Positions 17,400 to 26,527 of a stretch of DNA of 46,139 bases are shown piece by piece. The stretch covers positions 1 through 46,139 of the forward strand of contig JBEIDK010000011.1 in assembly GCA_040383485.1 (NCBI GenBank). Reading direction: 5' to 3'. The notes below the pieces were generated by a model. That model saw only the letters and a list, made by a program, of their open reading frames with translations, was not told the DNA's origin and ran no database searches. Every line of letters begins with the position of its first letter. The stretch's first letter is position 1. Position numbers and translations under genes: made by a program. Source of the stretch: JBEIDK01 sp040383485 (lineage in GTDB: Bacteria > Bacteroidota > Bacteroidia > UBA4408).

Positions 17400-20390
17400 A
17401 TGGTACAAAATTTATTTAAAATCAGAGCTTTCTTGGCGATGATATTTGCACTAATTATATTTTCTAAAAGCATATTTGCGCAAGAAACATTCCCTGTAAA
17501 TGGCCCGTTTAATAAGGTTCATACTAAATATGCATTTACAAATGCAACTATTTTTATCGATTATAAAACCAAAATAGAAAATGCCACTTTAATAATTAAA
17601 AATGATTTAATAATTGATGTAGGCACTAAAATCAATATCCCTAAAGACGCTATTGTAATAAATCTTAAAGGAAAGTTTATTTATCCCTCTTTTATTGATG
17701 CATTTACAAATTATGGAATTGCAGAATTGAAAAAAGAAAAAGTAAATTTTACAGCTACCGAATCGACTACTAAAGGTGCTTATTCATGGAATCAAGCATT
17801 AAAGCCAGAAATAGACGCCGCTAAATTATTTACCTATAATAGCTCTCAAGCTGAAGAACTGCGAAAATTGGGTTTTGGTGCCGTACACACCTTTGCTAAA
17901 GATGGTATTGTAAGAGGCGAGGGGCTTGTTGTATCTTTATCAGATGAAGTGGAGAACTTATTAATCATTAAATCAAATGTCAGTGCTAATTACAGTTTCG
18001 ATAAAGGCTCTTCAACACAAGATTATCCTAGTTCATTGATGGGCAGTATTGCATTATTACGACAAACATACTTAGATGCTGCATGGTATAAAAATATTGG
18101 CTACAAAGAGCAAAAAAATATAAGTTTAGAATCGTGGAATAGTATTCAAAACTTACCCCAGTTTTTCGAAACCAATGGTAAATTAAATGTGTTAAGAGCA
18201 GACAAGTTAGGAGACGAATTTAGCATACAATATGTTATTAAAACCACTGGAGACGAATACCAAAGAATTAATGAAATAAAACAAACCATGGCTTCATTAA
18301 TTGTTCCCATTAATTTTCCAGCCACACCAGATGTAGAAGATTCTTATAACGCAGACTTGGTTGAGTTAGATGACTTGAAACATTGGGAATTGGCTCCTTA
18401 CAATTTAAGTATTCTTGAAAAAAACAAAATACCATTTTCAATTTCTAGTAGTGACTTAAAAACTAAAGCAGATTTCTTAATGAATCTTAAAAAGGCAATT
18501 AAAATGGGCCTTTCTGACACTTCTGCATTAAAAGCACTTACCCAAAATCCGGCTAAATTATTGAATGTATTTGATAAAATAGGTAGCTTAGAAAAAGGAA
18601 AAATGGCAAATTTTATTATTTGCTCTACTAATATTTTTAACGATAAAAACATCATTTACGAAAACTACATTCAAGGCAAAAAATTTGTTTTTAAAGATTT
18701 GAATATGGTTGACCTAAATGGAATTTATTCGGTTAATGGAATTTTTACTGCCCCAATAAAAATTAAAGTTTCAAATTCAGAATTTAAGCAAAAAGTTGAA
18801 GTTAAAATTGACACTTCAAAAACTTACGGCAATTTAAGCGCTGTTAGAAATAATCTTAGTTTAAGTTTTATATATAAAAATGTTTTGTACACACTAAATG
18901 GTACTTTGCAATTAGACACAAATCAAAATATTTCATCCATTTTAGGTTATTGGACAGATACTTTAGGTATAAGAAAAGCATTTGACGCAATCAATTATAA
19001 AGACACTGCTATTGTTAAAGAAAATAAAAAAGATAGTGCTATAAGCCACCCAATTATGCCAATAATAAATTTTCCATTAATGGCATATGGCTTTAAAGAA
19101 ATTCCGAAACAAGAAAAGTATTTAATAAAAAATACAACTATATGGACTAATGAAAATGATGGAATTCTTAAAGAAACAGATATTCTAATTGAAAAAGGAA
19201 AAATTATTGACATTGGAAAAAATATAGTGGCAACTAATGCTATAGTGTTGGACGGCAAAGGGAAACACTTAACAGCTGGCATAATAGATGAGCATTCTCA
19301 TATAGCAATAAGCAATGGAGTAAATGAAGGGACACAAACGTCTACGGCCGAAGTAAGAATAGGAGATGTTATAAACTCGGATGATATAAATATTTACAGA
19401 CAACTAAGCGGCGGCGTTGTAGCAGCACAATTATTGCACGGAAGCGCTAATGCAATTGGCGGTCAGAGTGCATTAATTAAATTACGCTGGGGTGCCGCAC
19501 CAGAAAAAATGAAGATTGAAGGCGCAGACGGCTTCATAAAATTTGCATTAGGCGAAAATGTAAAACAAAGCAATTGGGGAGAAAGAAATACAACGCGTTA
19601 TCCACAAACTCGCATGGGCGTAGAACAAGTGTATTATGATGCATTTACTCGTGCTAAAGAATATGATTTAAAAATAAAATCTGGTTTAAAAACAGTACGT
19701 CGCGATTTAGATTTAGAGGCATTGGCAGAAATTTTAAACAAGAAAAGATTTATTACTTGTCATAGCTATCAGCAAGGTGAAATAAATATGCTCATGCACG
19801 TGGCAGATAGCTTTCATTTTAGAGTAAACACATTCACGCATATTCTAGAAGGATATAAGGTTGCTGATAAAATGAAAATGCATGGAGTGGGCGCGTCTAC
19901 ATTTGCCGATTGGTGGGCTTATAAATTTGAAGTAATGGAAGCTGTTCCTTATAACGCTGCTATTATGAATAAAATGGGAATAACTGTTGCTATCAATTCT
20001 GATGATGCAGAAATGGGACGACGATTAAACCAAGAAGCTGCAAAATCAATAAAATATGGTGGCCTAACCGAAGAAGAAGCTCTAAAACTTTGCACTTTAA
20101 ACCCAGCAATACTATTACACCTCGACAAAAAAATGGGAAGTATTAAAGTAGGTAAAGATGCTGATGTTGTATTGTGGAATAACAATCCTTTAAGCATTTA
20201 TGCTAAAGTAGAAAAAACCTTTGTTGACGGAATAATTTACTATGATGTAGAACGTGATGAGCAGAATAGTAAGTATATAGCACAAGAGCGTGAACGAATT
20301 ATTAGAAAAATGATTGCTGCAAAAAAAGGTGGAGAAAATACTGAGAAGCCAAAACAAAAAACACATATTCTATATCATTGCGATGATTGA
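17400..20390 (+). CDS. Exported tandem amidohydrolase; first half lacks the metal site
   Basis: The 996-residue protein starts with a signal peptide (FLAMIFALIIFSKSIFAQ). It contains two imidazolonepropionase-like amidohydrolase modules. The second (about 575-960) has the metal motif H632-S-H634 in GIIDEHSHIAIS, further His in CHSYQQGE and TFTHILEGYK, and the catalytic Asp in NSDDAEMG. In the first (about 40-425) the matching strand reads PSFIDAFTNYG, so the His-x-His is replaced by F102-T103-N104. Its end is still recognisable by IGSLEKGKMANFII. Only the second half should be catalytic, probably hydrolysing peptide-like or cyclic amides in the periplasm. The substrate is unknown. Confidence 0.88.
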   Translation: MVQNLFKIRAFLAMIFALIIFSKSIFAQETFPVNGPFNKVHTKYAFTNATIFIDYKTKIENATLIIKNDLIIDVGTKINIPKDAIVINLKGKFIYPSFIDAFTNYGIAELKKEKVNFTATESTTKGAYSWNQALKPEIDAAKLFTYNSSQAEELRKLGFGAVHTFAKDGIVRGEGLVVSLSDEVENLLIIKSNVSANYSFDKGSSTQDYPSSLMGSIALLRQTYLDAAWYKNIGYKEQKNISLESWNSIQNLPQFFETNGKLNVLRADKLGDEFSIQYVIKTTGDEYQRINEIKQTMASLIVPINFPATPDVEDSYNADLVELDDLKHWELAPYNLSILEKNKIPFSISSSDLKTKADFLMNLKKAIKMGLSDTSALKALTQNPAKLLNVFDKIGSLEKGKMANFIICSTNIFNDKNIIYENYIQGKKFVFKDLNMVDLNGIYSVNGIFTAPIKIKVSNSEFKQKVEVKIDTSKTYGNLSAVRNNLSLSFIYKNVLYTLNGTLQLDTNQNISSILGYWTDTLGIRKAFDAINYKDTAIVKENKKDSAISHPIMPIINFPLMAYGFKEIPKQEKYLIKNTTIWTNENDGILKETDILIEKGKIIDIGKNIVATNAIVLDGKGKHLTAGIIDEHSHIAISNGVNEGTQTSTAEVRIGDVINSDDINIYRQLSGGVVAAQLLHGSANAIGGQSALIKLRWGAAPEKMKIEGADGFIKFALGENVKQSNWGERNTTRYPQTRMGVEQVYYDAFTRAKEYDLKIKSGLKTVRRDLDLEALAEILNKKRFITCHSYQQGEINMLMHVADSFHFRVNTFTHILEGYKVADKMKMHGVGASTFADWWAYKFEVMEAVPYNAAIMNKMGITVAINSDDAEMGRRLNQEAAKSIKYGGLTEEEALKLCTLNPAILLHLDKKMGSIKVGKDADVVLWNNNPLSIYAKVEKTFVDGIIYYDVERDEQNSKYIAQERERIIRKMIAAKKGGENTEKPKQKTHILYHCDD

Positions 20391-20421
20391 TTTTCAAATA
20401 GGGTGGAGGCAAAATGAAAAT

Positions 20422-20529
20422 TAAACCCAGATTAGGCATTAGAAAATCCAAAGGTATATCTAAAGAATTTACTATTGTTCTATAATCCAGCAAAGCAAGT
20501 TCTTCGTTCGTTGTGGAATGCGATTTTAG
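20422..20529. repeat. Diverged third copy of the AACCCAG palindromic repeat
   Basis: AAACCCAGATTAGGCATTAG (20423-20442) matches the terminal repeat of the 10-kb elements. Further in, GTTCGTTGTG (20506-20515), followed by GAATGCG, matches the sequence just inside their right end read inward. About 60 bp lie between the two blocks that are not in the other copies. The element lies in the gap between the convergent amidohydrolase and infB genes. It looks like an inverted, interrupted or half copy. Confidence 0.55.
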
Positions 20530-20567
20530 GAATTAAACGAGCATCCACAAATAAACGCTACCAAACG

Positions 20568-23500
20568 TTACAATTTCTTTTTAATCTCTACCATTTCGTA
20601 ACCTTCAATTAAGTCGCCTTCTTGTATGTCGTTAAAGCCTGCAATGTCTAATCCACATTCGTATCCAGTTGCAACTTCTTTTACATCATCTTTAAAACGT
20701 TTTAATGAACCTAATGAGCCTGTATGAATTACAATACCATCGCGTATTACACGTACTTTTGTATTTCTTGTTATTTTGCCATCAGTAACCATACAACCTG
20801 CAATGGTACCAACTTTACTTATCTTAAATACCTGACGTATCTGAACATTACAAACAACCTTCTCTTCAAACTCTGGTGCAAGCATACCTTCCATAGCAGC
20901 TTTTATTTCATTGATGGCATCATAGATAATTGAATACATACGAATATCAATTTGTTCTTGTTCTGCTAATTTACGTGCATTAGCAGATGGACGCACTTGG
21001 AAACCAACAATGATTGCATTTGAAGCCGATGCCAATAATACATCACTTTCTGTAACCTGCCCAACTGATTTATGTATAACATTTACCTGTACTTTGTCAG
21101 TTGATAATTTCAATAATGAATCCGTCAATGCTTCAATAGAACCATCTACATCGCCTTTTACTATTATATTTAATTCTTGGAAATCACCAATTGCTAAACG
21201 CCTTCCAATTTCATCGAGTGTAATATGTTTTTGTGTTCTAATTCCTTGCTCGCGCATTAATTGTAAACGTCGTGTTGCTATTTCACGAGCATCACGCTCA
21301 TCGTCCATTACTTTAAAAGTATCACCAGCTTGTGGTGCACCACTTAAACCTAGCAACAATGCTGGTATTGAAGGACCGGCACCATTAATGGGTACATTTC
21401 TCTCATTTGTAAGCGCTTTAACACGCCCACTGAAACTACCTGCCAATACTACATCTCCTACCTTCATTGTTCCTGATTGTACTAATATTGTGCTAATATA
21501 TCCTCTACCCTTATCAAGAGATGATTCTATTACAGTACCAATTGCTTTCTTATTTGGATTTGCTTTTAAGTCTAATAAGTCGGCTTCTAATAGCACTTTT
21601 TCTAGTAAAATATCAATATTGGTTCCCTTTTTTGCAGAGATTTCTTGGCACTGGTATTTACCGCCCCACTCTTCGACTAATATGTTATTTGCGGAAAGTT
21701 CCTCTCTAATCTTATCAGCATTTGCGCCTGGTTTATCCATTTTATTTATTGCAAATACAATAGGAACACCAGCTGCTTGAGCATGATTTATTGCTTCCTT
21801 TGTTTGAGGCATCACGTTATCATCTGCAGCAACAACTACTATAACAATATCAGTTACTTGAGCACCACGCGCACGCATGGCAGTAAACGCCTCGTGACCA
21901 GGAGTGTCTAGGAAAGTAATACTTTTACCGCTTTCTAATTTTACATTGTAGGCACCAATATGCTGAGTAATACCTCCTGCTTCGCCAGCAATAACATTTG
22001 CTTTGCGTATATAATCTAACAATGAGGTTTTACCATGGTCAACATGGCCCATAACAGTAACAATAGGTGAACGCGCAATTAAGTCTTCAGGATTATCAAC
22101 GTCTTGCTCAACATCAACAGTAGTTTCTGCACTAACAAATTCAACAGTAAAGCCAAATTCTTCAGCTACAATACTAATTGTTTCAGCATTTAAACGTTGG
22201 TTTATACTTACGAACATACCTAGGCTCATGCAAGTACTAATTACTTCATTTACCTGCACGTCCATCATTTTTGCTAACTCACTGGCACTAACAAATTCTG
22301 TTACTTTAATAGTGCTCTTATCTAATTCATGTTGTTCTTTTCTATCAATTTGTTGTTGATTAAAAGTTTCACGTTTTGAACGACGATGTTTGGAAGCTTT
22401 TGATTTTCCGCTACCACTTAAACGTGCAAGTGTTTCTTTAATCTGAGCCTGAATTTCTTCGGGTGTTAATTCGGCTTTAACAGGACGAGGCGGTTGATTA
22501 CGATTGTTATTACCTTGGTATCCAGAACCTGCTGGTCTTGGATTATTACCTTGATAACCGCCACCAGGCCTCGGATTATTACCTTGATATCCAGATCCTG
22601 CTGGCCTTGGATTGTTGCCTTGATAACCACTTGTTTGCGGTGTACCTGCAGTTCCTGCGCTAGGGTTATTCTGTCTGAAATTACTAGGGTCATTAATGTT
22701 AACGTTTTTCTTTATACGTTTACGTTTCTGACGCGGGTCATTCGGATTCATTGTTGCACCTTGGCTAGAACCAACCTTTTTCTTTTCAGGTGGTTTAGGC
22801 AACTCAATGCTTCCCATTACTTTTGGGCCTTCTATTTTTGTATAAGAAGTTACATGTATGTTTTCTTCTAATACAGATTGTGTATTGTCGGCAGTAATTA
22901 TTCTCTGGTTAGTTTCTGGTTCAGAAACAATTTCTTTCTCACTTGGAGCTATTTCTCTTGTTTCTGGTGTTTCATTAGCTTCTTCTAAAACATCGGTTTT
23001 CTTTTTTGATGTTTTAGTATTTGATTTTGTTTTTTCCTTAGCAGCAGTTTTTTCCTTAGCGATTATTTTTTCTTTCTCCTTCTTTTCTTTTTCCTTAACA
23101 GCCTTAGTTTTCTTATCTGGTTTAGTTTTTGAGTTTAAAGCATCTAGGTCTATTTTGCCAACAACAGTAACGGAATTATCATTGTCAACATTGGCGCGAA
23201 TAACATCATCAGCTAACTCTTCTTTAGTTAAAACTTTTTTAGTTGCTTTAATAAAAACTTTTTCTGGTTTTTTCTCAGCTATTGGCTCTGGAGTTATTTC
23301 AACTTTAGGTTCTGATTTTTGAACTTCAATTTTGGGTTCAACAAAATCAACAACTGGGGTGAGAGGTGCTTCTTTTTTAATTTTTGCGGCTAAGATGGTA
23401 TCGGACTCCTCTTTGGCTTTTTTGTCTGTAGAAAACTGTCCTAGTAACATCTTATAGGCACTATCCGAAATTTTGGTATTCGGATTACGGTCTACTACAA

Positions 23501-23594
23501 CCCCCTTTGCTGATAAAAAATCAAGGGCATTATCAAGTCCAATGTTTAATTCTTTAAGTACTTTAGATACTCTTACTTGTTCGCTGTCTGACAT
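20568..23594 (-). CDS. infB: Translation initiation factor IF-2
   Basis: IF-2 is the GTPase that places initiator tRNA on the ribosome. At 1008 residues it is long because of an extended, charged, low-complexity N-terminal region (about 60-420). The GTPase core begins near residue 505 with VTVMGHVDHGKTSLLDYIRK, then DTPGHEAFTAMRARG, NKMDKPG and SAKKG. Beta-barrel domains and the IF2 C-terminal domains follow to residue 1008. An N-terminal IF2_N subdomain (VSKVLKELNIGLDNALDFL) is present. A Gly-Tyr-Gln-Gly-Asn-Asn-Pro-Arg-Pro repeat lies at about 325-365. It is the third gene of rimP-nusA-infB. The 132-bp gap before it has TATCTTTG (23688-23695), a possible internal -7 box without a -33 match. 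Confidence 0.98.
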   Translation of the reverse strand: MSDSEQVRVSKVLKELNIGLDNALDFLSAKGVVVDRNPNTKISDSAYKMLLGQFSTDKKAKEESDTILAAKIKKEAPLTPVVDFVEPKIEVQKSEPKVEITPEPIAEKKPEKVFIKATKKVLTKEELADDVIRANVDNDNSVTVVGKIDLDALNSKTKPDKKTKAVKEKEKKEKEKIIAKEKTAAKEKTKSNTKTSKKKTDVLEEANETPETREIAPSEKEIVSEPETNQRIITADNTQSVLEENIHVTSYTKIEGPKVMGSIELPKPPEKKKVGSSQGATMNPNDPRQKRKRIKKNVNINDPSNFRQNNPSAGTAGTPQTSGYQGNNPRPAGSGYQGNNPRPGGGYQGNNPRPAGSGYQGNNNRNQPPRPVKAELTPEEIQAQIKETLARLSGSGKSKASKHRRSKRETFNQQQIDRKEQHELDKSTIKVTEFVSASELAKMMDVQVNEVISTCMSLGMFVSINQRLNAETISIVAEEFGFTVEFVSAETTVDVEQDVDNPEDLIARSPIVTVMGHVDHGKTSLLDYIRKANVIAGEAGGITQHIGAYNVKLESGKSITFLDTPGHEAFTAMRARGAQVTDIVIVVVAADDNVMPQTKEAINHAQAAGVPIVFAINKMDKPGANADKIREELSANNILVEEWGGKYQCQEISAKKGTNIDILLEKVLLEADLLDLKANPNKKAIGTVIESSLDKGRGYISTILVQSGTMKVGDVVLAGSFSGRVKALTNERNVPINGAGPSIPALLLGLSGAPQAGDTFKVMDDERDAREIATRRLQLMREQGIRTQKHITLDEIGRRLAIGDFQELNIIVKGDVDGSIEALTDSLLKLSTDKVQVNVIHKSVGQVTESDVLLASASNAIIVGFQVRPSANARKLAEQEQIDIRMYSIIYDAINEIKAAMEGMLAPEFEEKVVCNVQIRQVFKISKVGTIAGCMVTDGKITRNTKVRVIRDGIVIHTGSLGSLKRFKDDVKEVATGYECGLDIAGFNDIQEGDLIEGYEMVEIKKKL
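22500..22630 (-). repeat. In-frame tandem repeat inside infB
   Basis: A 36-45 nt unit recurs about four times and encodes GYQGNNPRPAGS, GYQGNNPRPGG, GYQGNNPRPAGS and GYQGNNNRN. It lies in the disordered linker before the IF-2 core. Unit lengths differ in whole codons, so the frame is kept. Such coding repeats tend to vary in number between strains. Confidence 0.85.
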
Positions 23595-23726
23595 TCAAAT
23601 TTATTTTTTATTATTCTGAGTTTTACATCTTCTTCATCCTATTAAATTTATAAAATTTAAACTAGTAAAAATTTCAATTATACCTTGCAAAGATATTTAA
23701 TTGTTTTTACTGTTTTAATATTAAGA

Positions 23727-24977
23727 TTATTCAAATTCAGTTTGTAACACTTGTTTTATTTCTACTATTTGCTCTTCTTCTAACTCTGTTCTATTCAATA
23801 ATTCTTCGTTCGGAATTTCTAATACACTCTTAGCTGTATCGCAGCCAATACGTTTTAATTCATCAATCATCCAACTTTCTATTTCATCACTAAATTCTTC
23901 TAAATCTACATCCTCATTATCAACATCATTATCACGATATACATCGATTTCATAACCCGCTAGTTTACTGGCTAGTTTTATGTTGTGACCGCTCTTTCCA
24001 ATTGCTAATGATACTTGGTCAGGCTTTAAATATACTTCAGCTCTTTTTGTATTTTCATCAAGGGTAACAGAGGTAACTTTGGCAGGACTTAATGCTCTAG
24101 TTATTAGCAACTGCATATTAGATGTATAATTAATTACATCAATGTTTTCGTTTCGTAACTCGCGAACAATGCCATGTATACGTGAACCTTTCATTCCTAC
24201 GCAAGCACCAACAGGGTCTATTCTATCATCGTATGACTCAACTGCTACTTTTGAGCGTTCACCTGGTTCACGCACAATTTTCTTAATGGTAATTAATCCG
24301 TCGAATACTTCAGGCACTTCCGCTTCAAATAAGCGTTCTAAAAATGCAGGAGCAGTTCTTGAAAGGGTTATAACTGGCGAGCCATTGCGCATCTCTACTT
24401 TGTGTATAACAGCTTTTACTGTATCTCCTTTTTTAAAGAAATCAGAAGGTATTTGTTCCGTTTTAGGAAGCGTCAAGTCATTTCCTTCATCATCACGCAA
24501 CAAAATTTCCTTTTTCCAAATTTGATAAACCTCAGCGGTTACAATTTCGTTAATTCGTTCTTTGTATTTATTAAATATCCCTTCTTTTTCTAAATCAGAT
24601 ATTCGGCTTTGCAAATTTTGACGTATTGAAAGAACGATTCTACGTCCGAAACTCAATAGGTTTACTGGTGTTGTTATTTCTTCACCAATCTCAAAATCTG
24701 GCTCAATTTTACGTGCTTCTGTTAATGAAATATGTTTAGATTCATCATAATCAAAACTATCTTCTGCAAATTCATCATCAACAATTTCTCTATTGTGGTA
24801 AATTTCCAAATCTCCTTTGTCAATATTGATGATGATATCGAAATTGTCATCAGTGCCATATTTTTTAATCAACATCGATTTAAAAACATCTTTTAAGATG
24901 CTCATCATTGTTGGACGGTCAATGTTTTTGAATTCTTTAAATTCAGAAAACGAATCAATTAAGTTAATCTTTTCCAT
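23727..24977 (-). CDS. nusA: Transcription factor NusA
   Basis: NusA binds RNA polymerase and controls pausing, termination and antitermination. The 416 residues contain the N-terminal polymerase-binding domain (about 1-125), an S1 domain around KKGDTVKAVIHKVEMRNGSPV, and two KH domains, KH1 with VGACVGMKGSRIHGIVRELR and KH2 with LAIGKSGHNIKLASKLAG. There is an acidic C-terminus with a short helix-hairpin-helix part (IGCDTAKSVLEIPNEEL). It sits 6 nt after rimP, the conserved order in bacteria. Confidence 0.97.
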   Translation of the reverse strand: MEKINLIDSFSEFKEFKNIDRPTMMSILKDVFKSMLIKKYGTDDNFDIIINIDKGDLEIYHNREIVDDEFAEDSFDYDESKHISLTEARKIEPDFEIGEEITTPVNLLSFGRRIVLSIRQNLQSRISDLEKEGIFNKYKERINEIVTAEVYQIWKKEILLRDDEGNDLTLPKTEQIPSDFFKKGDTVKAVIHKVEMRNGSPVITLSRTAPAFLERLFEAEVPEVFDGLITIKKIVREPGERSKVAVESYDDRIDPVGACVGMKGSRIHGIVRELRNENIDVINYTSNMQLLITRALSPAKVTSVTLDENTKRAEVYLKPDQVSLAIGKSGHNIKLASKLAGYEIDVYRDNDVDNEDVDLEEFSDEIESWMIDELKRIGCDTAKSVLEIPNEELLNRTELEEEQIVEIKQVLQTEFE

Positions 24978-24983
24978 TACGCA

Positions 24984-25439
24984 TTACATAAATGATATTA
25001 TAATTTTTGTTTCTTTTATTTTATTAAAGTCAACTATAGTATTAACAATAATTGCTTTTTTTCCTTTTTGTTTTATTTCGGCAGCCACCTCAATTTGAGT
25101 TTCAGATGCAGTTAAAAGTTTTCCTTTGTAAACAGTGCCTTCAATGGTAACGACTTCAACATTTCTATTGATATTCTTTATATATTGCCTTAAATTAGCG
25201 AGTGGAAAATCTATTCCTGCCGAAGACACCTCTAACTCAAAGTCTTCTTTTTCACGGTCGAAACAACTTTCAATGTGCTTACTTAATGCCCTACAATCTT
25301 GCACCAATACTGATTCATCACTATCAATTCTAACAGATATTCTGTTTCCAATATTCACTTTTACACCCACCAAAAATAGTTGGGGATAATCGCTAAGGTA
25401 TTGATTTACAATATCTGATATTTGCTTTTCGTTTATCAT
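24984..25439 (-). CDS. rimP: Ribosome maturation factor RimP
   Basis: RimP assists 30S subunit maturation. I chose the ATG at 25439 (151 residues, MINEKQISDIVNQYLSDYP) because the frame upstream of it runs through a palindromic hairpin (MRGTVSPFLLP) and has no family similarity. The protein shows the RimP N-terminal alpha-beta domain with LFLVGVKVNIGNRISVRID, the CRALSKHIE helix, and FELEVSSAGIDFPL, the family's EVSSPGLDRPL-type motif. The C-terminal Sm-like domain follows. It is the first gene of the rimP-nusA-infB operon. Confidence 0.93.
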   Translation of the reverse strand: MINEKQISDIVNQYLSDYPQLFLVGVKVNIGNRISVRIDSDESVLVQDCRALSKHIESCFDREKEDFELEVSSAGIDFPLANLRQYIKNINRNVEVVTIEGTVYKGKLLTASETQIEVAAEIKQKGKKAIIVNTIVDFNKIKETKIIISFM

Positions 25440-25445
25440 TGGCAA

Positions 25446-25469
25446 TAAAAAGGGGGACACTGTCCCCCT
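25446..25469 (-). promoter_or_regulatory. GC-rich leader hairpin with T tract before rimP; attenuator candidate
   Basis: On the minus strand AGGGGGAC pairs with GTCCCCCT around AGT (25451-25469) and is followed by TTTTATTG. The form is that of an intrinsic terminator. It lies between the promoter at 25491-25520 and the rimP ATG at 25439, ending about 11 nt before it. In such a GC-poor region an 8-bp stem of almost pure G-C stands out. It could attenuate transcription or block ribosome binding. It could also end readthrough from ftsX. Confidence 0.7.
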
Positions 25470-25490
25470 CACTCATTTTCAATCTGGCTG

Positions 25491-25520
25491 CAAATGTATA
25501 AATATATTTAGAAATAACAA
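25491..25520 (-). promoter_or_regulatory. Predicted promoter of rimP-nusA-infB
   Basis: On the minus strand, TTG (25518-25520) is followed after 19 nt by TACATTTG (25491-25498), an exact Bacteroidota TAnnTTTG box at the best spacing. Transcription should begin near 25485, upstream of the leader hairpin. Confidence 0.75.
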
Positions 25521-25582
25521 GTTAAGATTTTAGTTGAGAAAATAACTACTTTTTTTTGACTATGACAATAAACAATATTTTA

Positions 25583-26446
25583 TCAATATATTTTGTCTGG
25601 ATTACCTTTAAGTACTGTATTTATTGCAAAGGCGGTTGATAAAAGTGTGAATATAACTCCAGTAATTGATAGTATTCCGAATAATTTGAGGTAGAATAAA
25701 ATATCAGCAAAGGCGTTTAACTCAGGGATAATATTACCTACATATTTAAAAAGTATATATAAGAATAAGCTCGAAAGTAGAATTGAATATAGGCTATGTC
25801 TTAATGCCCTAAATAAAAATGGTTTTAGTATATACGAATGTGATGCTCCCACAAGATACATTGTTTTAATTGCAAACCTTTCGTTAAAAACAGAAATTCT
25901 ATTATTATTATAAATCATTAATAGAGCTGAAATTAATAGCATTACTGTGAAGGCAGAAATTATCAAGTTGATTTTAATAATAGATTTACTAACAGAACCT
26001 GCTACATCTCCATTATAAATTACGTCTTCAACAAATGGAAATTTTTTATTACTTTCTATCCAGCTATTAATGCTTGTATCAGTATTAAATTCTGGTTTTA
26101 AATGTACCTCAATACTTGAGAAGAGGGGGTTATAACCGGTAAGTTCCAAGAAATTTTCTCCAAGTTCTTTCTCAAACCTACTTGCCGCCTCTTCTTTACT
26201 AATGTATTGGGTGCTTTCAACCATTTTTGACACATCTAACATCGACTTAAAATTTGCAATTTCTATATCTGAAACTTCATTCTTTAAAACCAATTCGATG
26301 GAAATATTATTACTAATATTATTGCTAAATTTTTTTGCAGCTAGCCATAAATAAATTTGAATGCCTAAAATAAAAAGCAATAAGGTGAGGCTAATTATTG
26401 TTGTTAAGTAAGTGATTCTAAACTTTCTTAAAATGGGCTTATTCAT
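25583..26446 (-). CDS. ftsX: Cell-division protein FtsX
   Basis: FtsX is the membrane partner of the ATPase FtsE and controls peptidoglycan hydrolases at the division site. The 287 residues show the FtsX layout. A first helix (YLTTIISLTLLLFILGIQI) is followed by a periplasmic domain of about 120 residues (ISIELVLKNEVSDIEI...VEDVIYNGDVAG). Three further helices follow, starting with LIISAFTVMLLISALLMIYN, with the conserved cytoplasmic RFAIKTMYLVGASHSYI loop. ftsE is not in the window, as is usual in this phylum. It lies 81 bp after sufD on the same strand. Confidence 0.9.
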   Translation of the reverse strand: MNKPILRKFRITYLTTIISLTLLLFILGIQIYLWLAAKKFSNNISNNISIELVLKNEVSDIEIANFKSMLDVSKMVESTQYISKEEAASRFEKELGENFLELTGYNPLFSSIEVHLKPEFNTDTSINSWIESNKKFPFVEDVIYNGDVAGSVSKSIIKINLIISAFTVMLLISALLMIYNNNRISVFNERFAIKTMYLVGASHSYILKPFLFRALRHSLYSILLSSLFLYILFKYVGNIIPELNAFADILFYLKLFGILSITGVIFTLLSTAFAINTVLKGNPDKIY

Positions 26447-26527
26447 TGATTTAAATTTTTATCAACGTTTATTTATTATTGAGGACGCAATTTTTAATTG
26501 TTTCAGAATAAAAACAAACCACGTTAG

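Noticed and set aside
21010..21780. Long plus-strand open frame of 256 codons opposite infB
   Set aside because: It is antisense to the conserved IF-2 GTPase core. Its composition (Ser/Thr/Pro-rich) is what the complement of that gene would give, and it matches no family I know.
22500..22630. Regular 36-45 nt repeats resembling a CRISPR array
   Set aside because: The units are in-frame codons of infB with no unique spacers, and there are no cas genes nearby.
22858..23322. Plus-strand frame of 154 codons opposite the infB N-terminal region
   Set aside because: It is the complement of a Lys/Glu-rich low-complexity region, which automatically gives long Ser/Phe/Leu-rich frames.
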